Part shown: piece by piece, positions 19,001 through 27,168 of the stretch
How positions within the stretch are numbered: position 1 is the first letter of the stretch
Layout of the letters: every line of letters starts with the position of its first letter
Source of the DNA: DALYLB01 sp964468345
GTDB lineage: Bacteria; Acidobacteriota; Blastocatellia; RBC074
Direction: 5' to 3'
Assembly: GCA_964468345.1 (NCBI GenBank)
Contig: CAYXVZ010000029.1
Span: 7,499-71,498, forward strand
DNA: 64,000 nt
Position numbers and translations under genes: made by a program
Notes under the pieces: generated by a model
Database searches by the model: none
What the model was told of the DNA's origin: nothing
The model's input: the letters and a program-made list of their open reading frames with translations, nothing else

Positions 19001-19799
19001 TGGCAAAGTCGTTCCCGGGTTCAATCGGCCCGTGCGCGATTCCGAGGGCGATCGGGCTCACGGTGCGCCGGATCTCGAAGCAGCCATCATCGAATCCTGC
19101 AATGCCTATTTCGCGCAGCTCGGCATCAAGCTCGGCGCGGCCGATTTGAAACAGACGGCCGATCAATTCGAGATCCGGGTCGCGAGCGCGCGCGAGGACT
19201 TGAATACCGTTGAGGAACTGATGAAGGGCGAGAACCTCTTGCAGGGCGCGTACGGCCAGGGCCGCGTCATCGCGACGCCCTTTCAGATGGGCCGCGTGGC
19301 CGCCACCGTGGCGGGCGGCGGCGCGATGCCGCATGGCCGCTGGGTGATCGATGACGGCAATCGGCGAAGCGCGACGCCCCTGCGAATCGTTTCGCCGGAC
19401 CGGGCGGACTTTCTGGTCCAGGCCATGCGCGGCGTCGTGACGCGAGGGACGGCGCGCACGTTCGCGGCTTCGTCGATGGCGGGCAAAACCGGCACGGCGC
19501 AGGTCGTCAAACGCGTGCGAATTACCAAAGACGGAAAGCTCGGCTTAGTCGATGCCCAGGGGCAGCCCGCCTTTCTCGATTGGAAGCCCGGCGATCCGAT
19601 CCCGGCGGGCCTGCGGCCGTCCTATCGCTATGCCGCGCAGCCTTCGCACGGCTGGTTCATCGGCTTTGCGCCCTATGACGCGCCGCGCCGGATCGCCTTT
19701 TCCGTGCTGATCGAAAACGGCGGCTTCGGCGGCCGCGTCGCCGCGCCGATCGCAAATGAAATCGTTCTCGAGGCGAAACGACTGGGCCTGATTCAATGA
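16038..19799 (+). CDS. FtsW/RodA glycosyltransferase fused to a class B penicillin-binding protein
   Basis: 1253 residues joining two enzymes usually encoded by separate genes. After an N-terminal membrane segment (~30-50) and a soluble linker, a SEDS polytopic domain runs from about 205 to 620, with LGPLQPVEFIKI, KDLGPAL and the signature loop GGVTGTGLGLGDPGIIPAGH then TDLILASIGEELGF. The rest is periplasmic class B PBP: IGAILDRNG, SIDVRLQ, then the transpeptidase motifs Ser955-T-F-K, Ser1020-C-N and Lys1150-T-G. It should polymerise and cross-link peptidoglycan as one chain. An insertion of ~130 charged residues (~770-860) precedes the transpeptidase domain. The neighbours are FHA and PP2C genes, as for rodA-pbpA in Actinobacteria. 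Whether it serves elongation or division cannot be told. Confidence 0.92.
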   Translation: MTTYVRKAKKPEGTRGSFSPSPARWGELIGLVLASLALFYGAYRVYVAKSAHPDKPSFSQIEQQIAEKKIVPLNEVASWRELAPLLPMFQGEEQQFAAEAIADHVRRSKYEVPNVGELNKLRLPRASVASREGLPFFRSQLEDAIANEREAQARRERRLRDSPIEALMSIFSHARREAPADFAPFANSSVVGRIKPNLIVRRPAAFTSSILRWFGLLLAAFFIVHIIWRRSAFAGDPVFLPVMLLLCGLGFLMMVSLRDPLRDTMSFRDFSLGVLLGCAGLLAASLSHRWPLLRQIRDRFRKNADVPLLLALGLSILLIFYGSGPGGSDAKVNLGPLQPVEFIKILVVIYLAAYFDRHWEFLRYLREQGEGLFSLLGRWNAPRLLFFLPVVIAMGLVLLFFFMQKDLGPALILGSTFLSMYAVARRRTGLIVVGLSMLGLGLSGAYWLGQPETVVKRIDIYRNLWENGLRGGDQIAHSLWALSTGGVTGTGLGLGDPGIIPAGHTDLILASIGEELGFAGLLLVMLLYAVFILRALRAALRSSSDYDFFLALGLALITAWQILLIATGILGLFPLSGVVSPFLSWGKSSMIANFVIAGLILAVSAQSSPLPKIDAFEKLIKWLGGALALLGIVVIGTAAYYQILRADETVLKGSLVQLRDRSYAFQYNRRLLDAAKALKIGAILDRNGIPLATADCQDLIAHRAELESLGITPEIACKQTGARLYPFGPPLFHMLGDLNTRENWSSPNTIYVEREYYSRLHGFDDHAKLAPRDVRLSKEEIEAARREADVQADRDIEPDAGEDRNEGVANLARSEVDDEAPRKEAPSILPGERTRRVQVLERDYREILPLLRHRYQKDHPAVAALLARDRTLRLSIDVRLQMKLAELLAGRLKEAAVKRGAAVVLDPATGDVLAAVSYPWPGMPFTLDPPQPGESAPPKEEWIDRVFTGLRPPGSTFKIVTAMAALRHQETDYRAQRFGCEPLGGGRVGKVVPGFNRPVRDSEGDRAHGAPDLEAAIIESCNAYFAQLGIKLGAADLKQTADQFEIRVASAREDLNTVEELMKGENLLQGAYGQGRVIATPFQMGRVAATVAGGGAMPHGRWVIDDGNRRSATPLRIVSPDRADFLVQAMRGVVTRGTARTFAASSMAGKTGTAQVVKRVRITKDGKLGLVDAQGQPAFLDWKPGDPIPAGLRPSYRYAAQPSHGWFIGFAPYDAPRRIAFSVLIENGGFGGRVAAPIANEIVLEAKRLGLIQ

Positions 19800-19956
19800 A
19801 TCGGTCTAGAAGCGAAGGGAGTCCCTAACACAAAGGTTCAAGGGCTCAAGGGGGCAAGGAGTCCAATGCAAAGCAATCTTTGATCCTTCGTCCTTCGTGT
19901 TAAAAAATCTTCGAATAGAGGCGGGTTTGTTACTCTTTACTGATAGAAAAATACCC

Positions 19957-20721
19957 ATGGCCAATTGGATCAAAAATCTTGTCGCAAAGGCGCTGGACAA
20001 TCCGCGGGCTGGCGCGGAGCCGCTGGTGATTACCCGTGCAATTCTGGATGCGGTCGATGAGCGCGTGAAGGTTCTTTCAGGCGGGCGGTCGATTTTTCCC
20101 TTTTCGCAATTGACCGTGCAATTTCTTGCCGCGAGTGCCGAAGATCGCGCGATTATCGTTGCGGGATTTGCCGAGAACAACGAACTGCAGCGCCTCATTC
20201 GCCAGCACCTGGAGCGGCGAAACATCGAGGGCGCAGCCGCCATTCGCGTGACGGTCGACATTCTCGAAAGCGCCGCGCCGGATTGGGCCGAGCGGGGCTT
20301 CAATCTTATCTACGGGCACGACAGCGCGGCGACGCAACGAATCGGCCAGCCTTCGCTCACCATCCTGCTGGGCCGGGCTTCGCAAATGGCATATCCGCTC
20401 AAGGATAAGCATCGCATCGGCCGCGGCGAAGAGGCGCAGGATAGATATGGCCGCCTGGTGCGTCGGAATGACATTATTTTCGAAGACAACCAGGACGAGG
20501 TGAACCGGAGCGTGTCTCGCATTCAGGCCCGCATCGAATACGATGATGCGAAGGGTGGATATGTGCTCTATGACGACAACAGCACGCAGGGGACCTTCAT
20601 CGAACGTGACGGCCGGATGCTCACCGTCGCCGGCCAACGCGGCATCGCGCTCAAGGATGGCGATGTGATTTATTTCGGAAAGGCGCGGGCGGCCTTTGGG
20701 CGCAAGGGAGATTCCGGCTGA
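19957..20721 (+). CDS. FHA-domain protein (second)
   Basis: 254 residues, cytoplasmic. The N-terminal ~115 residues are helical and start MANWIKNLVAKALD; the C-terminal ~120 residues are an FHA domain, with HRIGRGEE, NRSVSRIQARIEY and DDNSTQGTFI in the order and spacing of the phosphopeptide-binding loops. It should read phosphothreonine marks. The ATG at 19957 begins the conserved-looking helix; the frame is open to 19897 but without a better start. The second FHA gene flanking the FtsW-PBP fusion. Bases 19800-19956 hold only simple-looking purine-rich repeats (TCAAGGGCTCAAGG). Confidence 0.82.
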   Translation: MANWIKNLVAKALDNPRAGAEPLVITRAILDAVDERVKVLSGGRSIFPFSQLTVQFLAASAEDRAIIVAGFAENNELQRLIRQHLERRNIEGAAAIRVTVDILESAAPDWAERGFNLIYGHDSAATQRIGQPSLTILLGRASQMAYPLKDKHRIGRGEEAQDRYGRLVRRNDIIFEDNQDEVNRSVSRIQARIEYDDAKGGYVLYDDNSTQGTFIERDGRMLTVAGQRGIALKDGDVIYFGKARAAFGRKGDSG

Positions 20722-20748
20722 AGCCTATTCCCCGATTCGCCTCTCAAC

Positions 20749-21033
20749 TGTCATCGCTCATTTCTCATTGCTCAAGCGGGGATGCAATGACCAACGAGCA
20801 CTGAGCGATGATAGATAGAAGAAAACAAAGCGCCCCGAAAAACGATTTCATACCCTATTACCGCAATAAGAAATTGATGCGACATTCTCTGTCAGCCCTG
20901 TTTACAGTGCTTCCCGCAGGGCTGGTAGCCCGGCGCTTCCAGCGCCGGGCGGCTCGGAAATCGATTCCAAAGCCCCATTCACGGGGCTTCCCCGAAGGGC
21001 TCATAGCCCGGCGCTTCCAGCGCCGGGCTGCTC
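20749..21033. repeat. Intergenic hairpin plus two tandem GCCCGGCGC palindrome copies
   Basis: TCATCGCTCA at 20749-20758 pairs with TGAGCGATGA at 20802-20811. Then a unit of ~45 bases occurs twice, at about 20910-20954 and 20988-21033, each with CTTCCC, AGGGCT and the hairpin TAGCCCGGCGCTTCCAGCGC followed by CGGGC. The second copy encodes the C-terminus and stop codon of the minus-strand sigma factor. Confidence 0.75.
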
Positions 21034-21597
21034 CGCGCCCGAATTGAGCCGATCAAAGAGCCATGCCTTGGCAAAGGTCCAGTCGCGTTTGATGGTCGAT
21101 ATGTTGAGCTGCAAAACCGCCGCGATTTCTTCGAGCGTCATGCCGCCGAAATAACGAAGTTCGACGATCTTACCCTGGCGTGGATATTGAGTTTGAAGCT
21201 CCTGCAATGACAGATCGAGGGCGAGGATTTCCACAGCGGCAGGTCGATCCTGGGCAGGCTGATCATGCAGCGAATCGTCGATGGCCACGGAAATATGATC
21301 GCCGCTTTGCCGCTTTCGCGCCGCATCCACCAGGATATGGCGCATCTTTTGCGACATCACGGCGAAAAAGTGCGCGCGATCCTGCCAGTCCACAGGCGTT
21401 TCAGAAGCGAAGATGCGTATGTACGCTTCGTTGACGATCTCGGTGGTTTGCAGGCTGTTGCGCGCCTGTTCGCGCCGCAATCGCGCCGCCGCGATGCGCT
21501 TTAAATCCGGATAGACGCGCGCGAGCAACTCCGCCTCGGCGCTGGCATCGCCGGCTTTTACTCTTTGCAACAACTGGGTGATTTCACCTGCTGACAT
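21001..21597 (-). CDS. ECF-type sigma factor, second copy
   Basis: 198 residues. Region 2: NSLQTTEIVNEAYIRIF, DRAHFFAVMSQKMRHILVDA; region 4: LRYFGGMTLEEIAAVLQLNI then STIKRDWTFAKAWLF. This matches the ECF sub-family often found with Ser/Thr kinases in Acidobacteriota. The start at 21597 has GGAG 9 bases upstream; an extension to 21714 has no site. The last ~12 residues (GAEQPGAGSAGL) are encoded by a copy of the GCCCGGCGC palindrome. Divergent from the DUF4384 gene at 21743, with 145 bases between. Confidence 0.88.
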   Translation of the reverse strand: MSAGEITQLLQRVKAGDASAEAELLARVYPDLKRIAAARLRREQARNSLQTTEIVNEAYIRIFASETPVDWQDRAHFFAVMSQKMRHILVDAARKRQSGDHISVAIDDSLHDQPAQDRPAAVEILALDLSLQELQTQYPRQGKIVELRYFGGMTLEEIAAVLQLNISTIKRDWTFAKAWLFDRLNSGAEQPGAGSAGL

Positions 21598-21742
21598 TGG
21601 AATGAACTCCAAAGAAAAAACGATGGTGTGAGCCAAAAATAGGCTTGAAGCCGCTTTATGTAACGAGAGCCGAATTTTGAGATGCGCCTGAGAGCCGCGA
21701 TATAAATATCTCAACGGCAGCGCGCAGGTTTTAAGGAGATAT

Positions 21743-22417
21743 ATGACACGATCTTACAAACTATTGCTGAATCTTCTGACCCTCTTTTTGTTGTGCCTGC
21801 ACACACTGGCACAGAGTGAAGCTCCTTCGAAATCGACAGTGAAGGTGCGCACTGTTGAGATTTCAATTCTATTGCGCCAATCCGATGGCGCGCTGGTCCC
21901 GGTGGACTCCAAGAAGGACTTCCGCGCGGGAGATCAGGTCCGTATCGAATTGAAGAGTAATTTTTCGGGATATCTGTATATCGTCAATCACGGCACGAGC
22001 GGCAAGAAACAACTGCTCTTCCCGCGAGCCGGCGATACAAACCAAATCCAGTCTCAGACGCTGATGATCTTTCCTGCGAAAAACGATTTGCGCTTCGACC
22101 ACAACGCGGGGTTCGAAACGCTGCAGATGATTCTTTCGCCCGCGCCCTTGCCCACGCTCGATGCCGTGGCGAAACAAGCGGACAGAACGTTGGACGACGC
22201 GCAAGCGAGCGAAGTCGCCCGCTATTGGACCGACATTGCCCCGGACGAAGGCGGGATCAGTGCAGGCGAGCAGGATGGCTCGCGTGACCCGGCTTTTGAC
22301 AAGAAGAAAAAGCGCCTGACATTCCGGACCCGTGCACAGGCTGGATCGGCACAGAATCTGCGGGTCGAGCCGGTTTCCTTCGGCGTCAAATTGAGAAACC
22401 TGGGCGCCGGGCAGTGA
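21743..22417 (+). CDS. Exported DUF4384-domain protein, second copy
   Basis: 224 residues with signal peptide (LLLNLLTLFLLCLHTLAQ). Residues ~35-145 form the DUF4384-like domain: FRAGDQVRIELKSNFSGYLY, IVNHGTSGKKQLLFPR, RFDHNAGFETLQMILS. It parallels the protein at 9339, which has FRTGDRVRLHV and LNEGTSGGLQVLYPR. The C-terminal ~75 residues are polar and low in predicted structure. AAGGAGAT precedes the ATG. It converges with the kinase gene on the other strand (8-base gap). Confidence 0.85.
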   Translation: MTRSYKLLLNLLTLFLLCLHTLAQSEAPSKSTVKVRTVEISILLRQSDGALVPVDSKKDFRAGDQVRIELKSNFSGYLYIVNHGTSGKKQLLFPRAGDTNQIQSQTLMIFPAKNDLRFDHNAGFETLQMILSPAPLPTLDAVAKQADRTLDDAQASEVARYWTDIAPDEGGISAGEQDGSRDPAFDKKKKRLTFRTRAQAGSAQNLRVEPVSFGVKLRNLGAGQ

Positions 22418-22425
22418 TTCGAGAG

Positions 22426-24180
22426 TTATTCGCGGTGCCACAATTCAATCCGGTGATAAATCATTTTTCGGTCATCGACATTTGAAAGGAGAGCCGTAAA
22501 TCTCCCGTTGGTCGGCGTCGATCCGAATTCAGGCTGCAGCGCCTTTTCGTTCAATGTTTTCAAGAGTCTCTCTGCATAAGCCTGCCCGAACCGGGCATAC
22601 GGGAAATTCACTTCCTCAAGATCGCTCTTCAGCGCACGCGTCATCTCCTGCGGCGGAATGATGTCTTCCAACGACCAGGGCATCGCATCCGGTACATAGA
22701 AGGCGGTATAGATCTGTTTCCGGAGTTTGTCTTCTTCGTAGGGGATCCAGAAATTTTCGGGGATGCGCGTCGGTTCGCCTTTGCGGATGTGCTGCGGCGC
22801 CTCGCCGGGTATCGGATTCATCCAGACGATGGTTCCTTCGTGCTCTTCGAAAAACAGATAGCAGCGCCCCGAGAAGGGGAGCGTGACTTCGAGTTGGATT
22901 TCATCGCCGGAGCGAACGGCGCCGCTGTTATCCAGCGATTGCATGGCCGGGCCGGTTTTTCTGATGACGCGATATTGAATCGTGGGACCGGCATCCGCCA
23001 CCTGTCGAAAGGGCCGGGAAAGGAACCACCACATCACCACGGCGAAGAAAAAGACAAACAAACCTGCCATCGCTGCGCGCCTGGCGCGCCGCCACCGGGG
23101 CCCGGGCACAGGCACGGCCTTTTCCGTCCGCACCGCCAGATTGAATTCCTCCGCCAATTCCTGCGCGCTCTGCTGTCGTGCCTCGGGTGATTTGGCCAGC
23201 GCGCGCAGGACGACTTGCGAGACGGCGGGCGGGATCCGCAGATCCGGTCGCTTCTCATGCGGCGGCCGTGGATCCGTGTGCTGATGATGGTAAAGAACCT
23301 GCAGATACGATTCGCCCTGAAAGGCCGGCGCGCCCGTCAGCAGTTCATAGATCACCATGCCGAGGGAATATAAATCGGATCGGACATCGATTGTCTGTGC
23401 GCCCTCGATCGCCGCCTGTTCCGGCGACATGTAATTCACCGTGCCGAGAATGACCGAGGCGTTCGTCTTCATTGTCGGATTCTGTTGCTGCAGCTTTGCA
23501 ATCCCGAAATCCAGAATTGTGGCCTGCAAGTGGCCGTCCCGTTCGGACACGATCAGATTTTCCGGTTTGATGTCTCGATGAATCACATCGCGCGCATGCG
23601 CTTCGGCGAGGCCGCCGCACACCTGTTGAACGATGGTGTTGATCTGCTCAATCGGCATGACGCCGCGAGCGCGTAACTCTTCCCGCAGGCTTCGGCCGGG
23701 TATGAATTCCATCACAACATACGGGCGCTCATTCAATGTGCCGCCATCGAGCAGGCGCGCGATATTCGGATGTCGCAGATTGGCCAGAATCTGCCGTTCG
23801 CGGCGAAATCGGTGCCGCTCCTCCTCGTCTGCGCTTTCAGCAAGCACCTTGATCGCAACCTGTGTCTCATACTCTCCATCCGCGCGCTCGGCCAGATATA
23901 CGATTCCCATTCCACCGCGGCCCAATTCGCGCAGCACCCGGTACGGCCCGACGCGCTCGCCGGCCAGTTCGCGCGTGGGTTGATCGACGAGCGGAATCGT
24001 TGCCGGGGTCTCTATGAATTCGGTGGCTCGCTCGTGCGACCGCAACAGGCGCTCCACCTGGATTCGCAAGGCTTCATTTCCGCCGCACGCATCTGCCAGC
24101 CATTGGGCGCGCTCCGCCGCGGGAAGCGCCAGGGCTTCCGCAAAGAGTTCAGGAACTCTCTCGCGGTCTGCATTCTCCAT
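22426..24180 (-). CDS. Membrane Ser/Thr protein kinase with C-terminal DUF4384-like sensor, second copy
   Basis: 584 residues, the same length as the kinase at 12001. Leader helices (RERVPELFAEALALP, LLRSHERA), then a Hanks kinase domain at ~80-345: GRGGMGIVYLAE glycine loop, Lys111 (VAIKV), Asp203 in HRDIKPEN and Asp224 in the DFG motif. A membrane segment (~370-390, AAMAGLFVFFFAVVMWWF) is followed by a DUF4384-like domain (EIQLEVTLPFSGRCYLFFEE). I chose ATG 24180, where the leader begins; the open frame reaches 24264. This glycine loop is canonical, unlike that of the other kinase. Confidence 0.9.
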   Translation of the reverse strand: MENADRERVPELFAEALALPAAERAQWLADACGGNEALRIQVERLLRSHERATEFIETPATIPLVDQPTRELAGERVGPYRVLRELGRGGMGIVYLAERADGEYETQVAIKVLAESADEEERHRFRRERQILANLRHPNIARLLDGGTLNERPYVVMEFIPGRSLREELRARGVMPIEQINTIVQQVCGGLAEAHARDVIHRDIKPENLIVSERDGHLQATILDFGIAKLQQQNPTMKTNASVILGTVNYMSPEQAAIEGAQTIDVRSDLYSLGMVIYELLTGAPAFQGESYLQVLYHHQHTDPRPPHEKRPDLRIPPAVSQVVLRALAKSPEARQQSAQELAEEFNLAVRTEKAVPVPGPRWRRARRAAMAGLFVFFFAVVMWWFLSRPFRQVADAGPTIQYRVIRKTGPAMQSLDNSGAVRSGDEIQLEVTLPFSGRCYLFFEEHEGTIVWMNPIPGEAPQHIRKGEPTRIPENFWIPYEEDKLRKQIYTAFYVPDAMPWSLEDIIPPQEMTRALKSDLEEVNFPYARFGQAYAERLLKTLNEKALQPEFGSTPTNGRFTALLSNVDDRKMIYHRIELWHRE

Positions 24181-24303
24181 CTTCTGATCAGCTTGATTCG
24201 TGTAATAGCCGGTTCGAACGATCTGATTCGGCTGGGAGCCGCGGAAAGAGTACCCGATTCGCAAGAAAAGTGTAAGCCTTGGATTCTGGCGCCGTCGTGG
24301 AAA

Positions 24304-27168
24304 TCAGTTCGACTTTTTGGAGAGCCCCTGCTTTTTCAGCGCCGGGCCCGCAATCAGCGTCAGGTTTGGATCGCCATAAAACACATACGCCAGATAGGTG
24401 GGCGCGCCCTTTTTCAAAAACTCGCTTCGCGTACGACGCAAAACATCCGCAATACCGACAGCGCCGTACTGTATTTCGTCCGCCAGCACTTCGTAAAATC
24501 GCGATGAAAATTCATAAGCATTCCGATCCTGGATCGGCCAGAGGGCGCCGACATAGCCGCTTGCGCCGGATTCGAGGACCGTTGGGCCCCAACCGTTGAC
24601 GAAATTCGCGACGCGCTGTGTTTGCCCGATCTGACATGCGTTGAAAAAGAAGAAGGGATGCGCATCCAGCTTTTGTGGGATCAACCCCTGCCAGGCTTGA
24701 ATGCTCAGCGGGCCATCCTCAAGATTGAGAGAGAAATCCTTGATTCCCGGCTGGTCCTTGAGAACGCTGGCGTGGCCGGCAAAATGAATAATCCCGCCGG
24801 GGGAACTACTCAGAAGCTTTTTCAGGTCGGAAAAATTTCCCGCGATCATTTTATATCCGGGAATCTGTTCCAGCTTTCTCAGTTCCTTCTGTTGGTACTC
24901 GAGTTTTTCATTCCCGCTATATTTCGGGGCGATAACGAGCAACTGATCGACAGACATTATCTGCGGTGGTTTTTCCAGGGGCCTTTCCCCTTCGGCCAAA
25001 TGCCACCGGCCGATATTGAACTCCGCACCCAGAAATCCACGCGAGATGTTCTGGTCCCTATTCACCGGGCACATCAACTCCCAGGGAATCGTCGGATTAT
25101 CCGAAATAATCTGGATGGTTCGAAATCGATTCCCGAGCCTGTCGGTCAAGATCCAAAAGGCTTTTCGGAAAAGTTCCGGTGCAATTTTCAGATAAAGATC
25201 GCGACCGAATCCCTTCAATTCGGCTTCCTTATAGTCCTTTCCCAAATTGTCCGCTCCTTCAGGAAGATTATGGAGGTCCCGGCTTTTGCCGACTGCAAAT
25301 TTCACATATTGCGACTCCAACCAGTGGGTGGTTTCCGGCGAAAGCACAAACCGGGAAGCTGTCGTCTGTAGATGCGGCGAATGAATTTCGATTTCCGCAT
25401 ATCCGCTTCGGGTGCCGACGCGTTCCCGTATGCGGACGGTCAAATCCGGGGACTTTCGATTTAGATCCAGAGACCATTTGGAGGCAGTCGGGGCAGAGGA
25501 TTTCATCGCAGCCATCTCTGCCTGGGGTGGGGCGTTTCGAAAGTTCATTGCACTCGGTTTGCCAGAGGGCAATTCGGGGGAGGGATTCTCGATTGGAAGA
25601 GATTGGGCTCCTGAAATCGCAGCAATCTGTTCCGCCACGTCATTGACCGACTCGGGAAGTGCTGACGAAGTTCGGGAAGGTGTCTGCCCGGATTGTGGAG
25701 CACGCGCAATTTTCACATTCCGGCTGATCTGGCCGAGGTAGTTTCCCGTGTGCCAGATCGTTGCGCTGATTTCCGCGACCTCGGGAAGTCGGATTCCGGA
25801 TTTGGATTTCAGCCGAAAGAGCGCCCGAGTCGAATCTCTGAAAGGAGACAATTGAATCGTCCGGATATTCTGCCCATCCAGAAAGTCGAAATCTTGTGCT
25901 GAAAGGACGATCTCGATCGGCCACGGCTTTTGATCAACTTGCTCAGGCAGCGGAAGCGATATTTTGCCATCCGGCGTTTTCTCTCCCTCCCGGACAGAGG
26001 CCAGCAGTTGATTCTCATGCAGGGAAAAATACACTTCCACCGCGAACTCTTTGGCTTCCTGGATTGTCTCCGGGCAGGCAATGATCGGATAACGCTCGAT
26101 GCGATCCGACCGTTCGGAAGGCCGACCGACCACAGATGAGGTTACACCGCCGATTCCCAGAAAGCCTCCCTTGCTCATCTTCCGTTGTGCCGCTGGTTTA
26201 ATGATATCGCCCACCATGGGCGGTGTAGCTCCGGAATATACACCGATGATGGAAGTACCCTGAATTTCGACAATTTCGACTTCCCCAATATTTTCAATGG
26301 TGGTGTATTTCTCCTTGGTGATCGGGTCCGCCTTCAATGCGTTGCGATTTACAATCATTCGATCTCCGAGGGTAACCTGTGATTGGTTGATATCCGCAAT
26401 AGCAACCCGTGAGCCGCTGACGTCGGATATTTTTCCCCGAATTCGATTCGAGTCGGCGGATAGGGTAGCTGCCGATTTCCCGGCCCCCGAAAAATGATCT
26501 TCCAGTAATTCAGAAGTTTCATCCACGAGGTCTTCGACTGCCCCTTCTATCGCTTGCTTGATCTGCACGGCTGATGCGTTGGCGGGAAGCGCGTTCGTTC
26601 GGCGATCTAAACCAATCCCGCGAGAAATGAAATTTGAAAATGCTGGTGGGCGAAAGTTGCCCGCAACCAGATGAGTAGCTTCGATAAATCCTGTTTTCGT
26701 ATCGATAACGCGAAAATGTACCAGCAGGCGGGCGTTCAGTGAATTCTGATTCGCATCGCTTGGTTTTTCTCCGCGATCCGGCAAGCCTTTGAGTTCGAGC
26801 AAAGTCACTTTGCCGATTATGATCGCATCCACGCCTAGAATCCTGCCGAGCCTGGCGATCGTTCCTGGATCAAGCGAATCGGTTTGGCGCAGTCCTTGTT
26901 CCTGCAGGATTTGTAGAAGTTGCCTGCGCTCCACGATATGGACGATGTCCTCGCTGATCAGGCGGGCTGTCAATTTATCGGTGAGCCGTACCGCCAGGTC
27001 TTCAATCTTGCCGAACGCTTTGCGCGTCTGCTCTGAATCAATGGCGCTGACGTCGAAGTTCAGCACGGCGACTCGCCGAATCTGTTGTTGCCCTTGTCCT
27101 GCGGGAGAGAAGGGAAACAACAGCAGGAAGAGGCAGATAAACAGGCTGGCCGAACGTTTGTAAGTCAT
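24304..27168 (-). CDS. Exported CsgG-CHAT fusion protein
   Basis: 954 residues with signal peptide (LFICLFLLLFPFSPAGQ). Residues ~30-230 are a CsgG-type domain (RRVAVLNFDVSAI, LLQILQEQGLR, GVDAIIIGKVTLLEL). A small beta domain at ~265-340 (KISDVSGSRVAIADI, IGEVEIVEIQGTSIIGVYSG) is shared with the CsgG protein at 37424. A central region of low similarity precedes a C-terminal CHAT caspase-fold protease domain, with catalytic His799 in IIHFAGHAS and Cys845 in FFFFNACQIG. CsgG proteins form or help build outer-membrane secretion pores; CHAT proteases act in bacterial cell-death and defence systems. Combining them on one exported chain is unusual. GGAG lies 6 bases before the ATG. Confidence 0.88.
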   Translation of the reverse strand: MTYKRSASLFICLFLLLFPFSPAGQGQQQIRRVAVLNFDVSAIDSEQTRKAFGKIEDLAVRLTDKLTARLISEDIVHIVERRQLLQILQEQGLRQTDSLDPGTIARLGRILGVDAIIIGKVTLLELKGLPDRGEKPSDANQNSLNARLLVHFRVIDTKTGFIEATHLVAGNFRPPAFSNFISRGIGLDRRTNALPANASAVQIKQAIEGAVEDLVDETSELLEDHFSGAGKSAATLSADSNRIRGKISDVSGSRVAIADINQSQVTLGDRMIVNRNALKADPITKEKYTTIENIGEVEIVEIQGTSIIGVYSGATPPMVGDIIKPAAQRKMSKGGFLGIGGVTSSVVGRPSERSDRIERYPIIACPETIQEAKEFAVEVYFSLHENQLLASVREGEKTPDGKISLPLPEQVDQKPWPIEIVLSAQDFDFLDGQNIRTIQLSPFRDSTRALFRLKSKSGIRLPEVAEISATIWHTGNYLGQISRNVKIARAPQSGQTPSRTSSALPESVNDVAEQIAAISGAQSLPIENPSPELPSGKPSAMNFRNAPPQAEMAAMKSSAPTASKWSLDLNRKSPDLTVRIRERVGTRSGYAEIEIHSPHLQTTASRFVLSPETTHWLESQYVKFAVGKSRDLHNLPEGADNLGKDYKEAELKGFGRDLYLKIAPELFRKAFWILTDRLGNRFRTIQIISDNPTIPWELMCPVNRDQNISRGFLGAEFNIGRWHLAEGERPLEKPPQIMSVDQLLVIAPKYSGNEKLEYQQKELRKLEQIPGYKMIAGNFSDLKKLLSSSPGGIIHFAGHASVLKDQPGIKDFSLNLEDGPLSIQAWQGLIPQKLDAHPFFFFNACQIGQTQRVANFVNGWGPTVLESGASGYVGALWPIQDRNAYEFSSRFYEVLADEIQYGAVGIADVLRRTRSEFLKKGAPTYLAYVFYGDPNLTLIAGPALKKQGLSKKSN

